This document shows, one piece after another, positions 19,145 through 20,792 of a DNA stretch of 20,792 nt (positions are counted from its first letter, which is position 1; every line of letters starts with the position of its first letter). This DNA comes from Chromera velia. Its lineage: Eukaryota > Sar > Chromeraceae. The notes under the pieces were generated by a model. It searched no databases and was not told the DNA's origin. It was given only the letters and a program-made list of their open reading frames with translations. The position numbers and the translations under genes are program-made. Where the stretch lies: positions 37,327-58,118 of the forward strand of contig JAHBMJ010004573.1 of NCBI GenBank assembly GCA_018398765.1, read 5' to 3'.

Positions 19145-19738
19145 AGCTCTGCAAATTTTGGATAAAATTTTGGTGGGTATTCAATGGCCAGTGCACTCAG
19201 TGCCACTCACAAGCAGGAGAGACATCCCAAGGCCCTGGATGTGGATGTTAGCACGGTTTTTCCCTAAGAAGTGGAAGAGTTCAAACCGCAGTTGGTAAAT
19301 AAAGGATTTTGGTTTTGTTTGCCATCACCACTTCAAGCCGTACAGGAGACTTCTTGCCCAGGACACCTCCTGCTCACCTGCGAGCGAAAACCGGTTTGTC
19401 CTTGTATTTACTACTTGTTTGCGTATCTTTTTTTTCTTCTTCCCGCACGGTTCGTGATATTCAAATACAAATTTGAGGATCAATCAAATGAATATCTCAC
19501 AATTCCATTGATCTGCAGGCAACAGGGATGACGCCTTCCGACCACTGTAGAAGTATGATATCCCCTGTAAGAAGTACAGATGTGGAGAGTGAGTCAATGT
19601 GTGAAACATAATGTGGTTTGTTAATGAAGAAACAGGAGGACGGATGCGGATCTATTATATTTGCATGAATATTCCATCAACAACACTTCTCCATCATACA
19701 TATATATTGGATGTGCATGTACCGTTTGCACCATGCAG

Positions 19739-19821
19739 ATGCTCTGGTGGAGACATTTGTCCGTATTCTCACTCTGAGAGGGATCTAAGAAAGAGGGGGG
19801 GTCAAGCATGCAAATTTCGTA
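19739..19821 (+). CDS. Candidate exon with a CCCH zinc-finger part
   Basis: After a possible acceptor (CCATGCAG) the frame reads CSGGDICPYSH, matching the C-x5-C-x3-H half of a CCCH zinc finger, a fold that usually binds RNA. It then continues to QACKFR, which resembles the first cysteine of another finger, and meets a good donor (GTGAGT at 19822). The finger's first cysteine would have to come from an upstream exon that I could not find. The nucleotide sequence of 19739-19771 resembles 20164-20196 (24 of 33 identical), so the two cassettes are probably duplicates. The gene is not assembled; it may be a partial gene or a relic. Confidence 0.42.
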
Positions 19822-20128
19822 GTGAGTCGCTTCTTGTTTCCATACTGTTGACAAGGTAGTCTGCATTCACCTGCAAAATCGCCATACGCAGCCGTTGTTT
19901 CAGCAGCAGGAAGAAAAGGTTTGCGTTTGAAAAGAAATTCTCCAGCAGACATTTATCTGGAACATCGGGAACGGTTTGTATGTATGTTGGGGGCAATATG
20001 TGGAATGCCAAAAAAGAGATCAAAGAGGAATTTTTGGTGTTGGAGCAACATACTGCAGCGTAAGTTTGAGCACTCTAGTGAGCGGTTTCCTCTCAGAGAA
20101 AAAATTGTATGTTGATGTGTATATACAG

Positions 20129-20237
20129 GAAAAATTGTGCGAGAAAGTTTAGAAGGGGAAGAGATGTAGGTTTGGAGACAAGTGTCGGTATTCTCATGAC
20201 CTTGGACACCACCAATACTTCCACCTGTATGCATACG
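20129..20237 (+). CDS. Candidate exon with a CCCH zinc finger, possibly frameshifted
   Basis: The segment CRFGDKCRYSHD (20165-20200) is an excellent match to the C-x5-C-x3-H half of a CCCH finger and ends at a strong donor, G|GTAAGT (20238). Just upstream, in a frame offset by two bases, lies CARKFRRGR, which would supply the first cysteine at exactly eight residues' spacing. As written, two extra bases (GA at about 20163-20164) separate the two parts. Either an acceptor inside this stretch (GTTTAG at 20143-20148) removes the first part, or the locus carries a frameshift. I see no way to decide. Flanking exons were not found with confidence. Confidence 0.42.
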
Positions 20238-20792
20238 GTAAGTGAAGATAGTCAACAATATCTATGGAAAGCATGGAAACATAGCCGGCAATGTTTTTGG
20301 GGACTCTGATAATGTGGGGCACCACCCATGCTGCCAACTGTGTACGATATATAGAGGTGGAATTGGGGCTCATGTGCACTTTCCCGTCAAGCACTGGTGG
20401 CTTCTATGGTGTTGCGTTGCAATATTCCCGATAGAATATTCCTTCTGTACAGTGGGATGCAACTGTCTTACCTCTTTCGGTTGCTACCAGCATTGTTGAT
20501 TCATTTTGTTGCACATCGATTCTACTTACCTCAGCTTCTTTGCATTTGGTCAGCTTTCGTTTGTAGAATTGAAGTTGAGGTGGGTGATAGAGAGAATTCC
20601 ATGTCGAAATGACTATTCAGAAGACAAGTGACTTACCTGTCTCTATGAATAACTTTGCAGAGGTAAACAGTCATTCATAAATTTCATTACTCAGTACTGT
20701 AAAGTCGGGTGTTTCATGCCGTTGAGGTCTGTTGGGGGAATAGAGTGCGATTGAACAAGGATGTGTATGGTTGTTTACCTGTACGTACGTGC
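20238..20792. other. Sequence downstream of the zinc-finger cassettes, unassigned
   Basis: It probably starts as an intron, given the GTAAGTG donor at 20238. Possible acceptors occur (for example TTTGTAG near 20570 and CTTTGCAG near 20660), but no exon with a recognisable continuation can be fixed before the window ends. Confidence 0.3.

Larger units (their letters stand above)
18582..19738. other. Upstream region of the giant gene, no gene supported
   Basis: Minus-strand transcription of the giant gene should start in this region. It contains an AT dinucleotide repeat (18847-18869), an imperfect GC-rich inverted repeat (19033-19051) and a perfect 8-bp inverted repeat, CCCTATAG-ATCC-CTATAGGG (19125-19144). 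Open frames on both strands are short and have no family signature. Possible splice signals near 19519 and 19566 may belong to the zinc-finger locus downstream, but I could not link them in phase. Confidence 0.45.

Noticed and set aside
19904-20045. Possible exon between the two CCCH cassettes (acceptor TTGTTTCAG, donor C|GTAAGT)
   Set aside because: Open and bordered by acceptable signals, but joining it to either cassette gives no recognisable zinc-finger continuation, so I did not annotate it.

Overview
The window looks like nuclear DNA of a unicellular eukaryote with spliced genes and a complex plastid. A chromerid-type alveolate alga (Chromera/Vitrella-like) is my best guess, not a proven one. 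The grounds are: GT-AG introns of about 95-420 bp with pyrimidine-rich acceptors; a very large multi-exon gene whose N terminus has a signal peptide followed at once by Phe and a basic, Ser-rich stretch, as in proteins sent to secondary plastids; degenerate helical repeats like those of OPR/FASTK-type organelle RNA-binding proteins; and copia-type retroelement debris. There is no bacterial gene organisation. Assembly gaps or edges coincide with G/C homopolymers (1-18, around 3002, and 17973-18292).

Layout. 396-596 (minus) holds the first two exons of a small thioredoxin-fold (DsbA-like) gene that runs off the left edge. 597-1591 is intergenic with short tetranucleotide repeats. 1592-8253 is a mobile-element region. 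It contains a degenerate retroelement fragment (1592-1930), a 3.55-kb element bounded by 47-bp inverted repeats (2623-6170) that carries a roughly 35-bp tandem array and a large nested palindrome, and a 1,059-bp copia-type LTR (6422-7480) followed directly by an initiator-tRNA-Met primer binding site. A second copy of the retroelement fragment lies at 7915-8253.

8510-18581 (minus) is one gene that I could assemble from nine exons. From exon 2 to the stop, every junction keeps frame (1569+1561+773+336+1212+101+631+1002 nt), giving 2,394 residues plus an N-terminal exon cut by a sequence gap. Short repeated helical motifs (LANTLWAL, LSSLLWSLVRL, VSTILSAYAKF, SNLMWAATRIGL) suggest an OPR/heptatricopeptide-like organelle RNA-metabolism factor. 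The leader points to the plastid. No RAP domain is visible.

18582-19738 is the upstream region of that gene and has no convincing coding content. 19739-20237 (plus) holds two related CCCH zinc-finger cassettes that look like exons of a gene, or a decayed one, which I could not assemble. The genes do not form a recognisable pathway. The protein-coding genes flank a cluster of nested transposable elements that ends within about 260 bp of the large gene's stop codon.
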